Shown in pieces: positions 14,677-14,724 of a stretch of 14,724 nucleotides of DNA; the first letter of the stretch is position 1; each line of letters begins with the position of its first letter. The position numbers and the translations under genes are program-made. Source of the DNA: Lentisphaeria bacterium (GTDB taxonomy: Bacteria; Verrucomicrobiota; Lentisphaeria; Victivallales; UBA1829); NCBI GenBank assembly GCA_019408975.1, contig DXVA01000080.1:1-14724 (forward strand). Reading direction: 5' to 3'. The notes under the pieces are model-generated. The model did no database searches, was not told the DNA's origin, and worked only from the letters and a program-made list of their open reading frames with translations.

Positions 14677-14724
14677 TATGGTTTAGATCAGCACGTCCAT
14701 GGTCCAGAAGGTTAATCACGGAGA

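Overview
The window carries twelve protein genes visible in full and one cut off at the left edge, with no RNA genes, insertion sequences or CRISPR array that I can see. Several features point to a Gram-negative carbohydrate degrader of the Lentisphaerota/Victivallis type or a nearby PVC lineage. These are moderately GC-rich coding sequence, strong GGAGG-type ribosome binding sites, three Gfo/Idh/MocA oxidoreductases beside a DUF4091 hydrolase and an AraC regulator, and exported small proteins. The placement is inferred from gene content, not from a marker gene.

Region 1 (1-7211, + strand) is a sugar- or glycan-use neighbourhood. It starts with the C-terminal part of a DUF4091 glycoside-hydrolase-like protein. 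Next comes a membrane-anchored TPR protein that overlaps, by ATGA, a cupin/AraC transcription factor. Three divergent NAD(P)-dependent Gfo/Idh/MocA dehydrogenases follow. A perfectly spaced 20-bp direct repeat lies against the putative promoter of the first dehydrogenase and looks like an AraC-family binding site. A predicted folded element sits between the first and second dehydrogenases.

Region 2 (7213-10017) holds a small secreted protein with 12 cysteines, five of them exactly seven residues apart, closed by a strong terminator. Convergent to it is a translationally coupled pair, cysteine synthase then O-acetylhomoserine sulfhydrylase, which fixes sulfide into cysteine and homocysteine.

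Region 3 (10096-11648) is a single neutral-ceramidase-like hydrolase gene with its own promoter and terminator.

Region 4 (11661-14595, - strand) is a tight four-gene operon: SGNH/GDSL hydrolase, PHP phosphoesterase (RNase AM type), TatD-family hydrolase and the tRNA t6A37 dehydratase TcdA. At the right edge a divergent promoter points out of the window, ending in a Shine-Dalgarno-like GGAGA.
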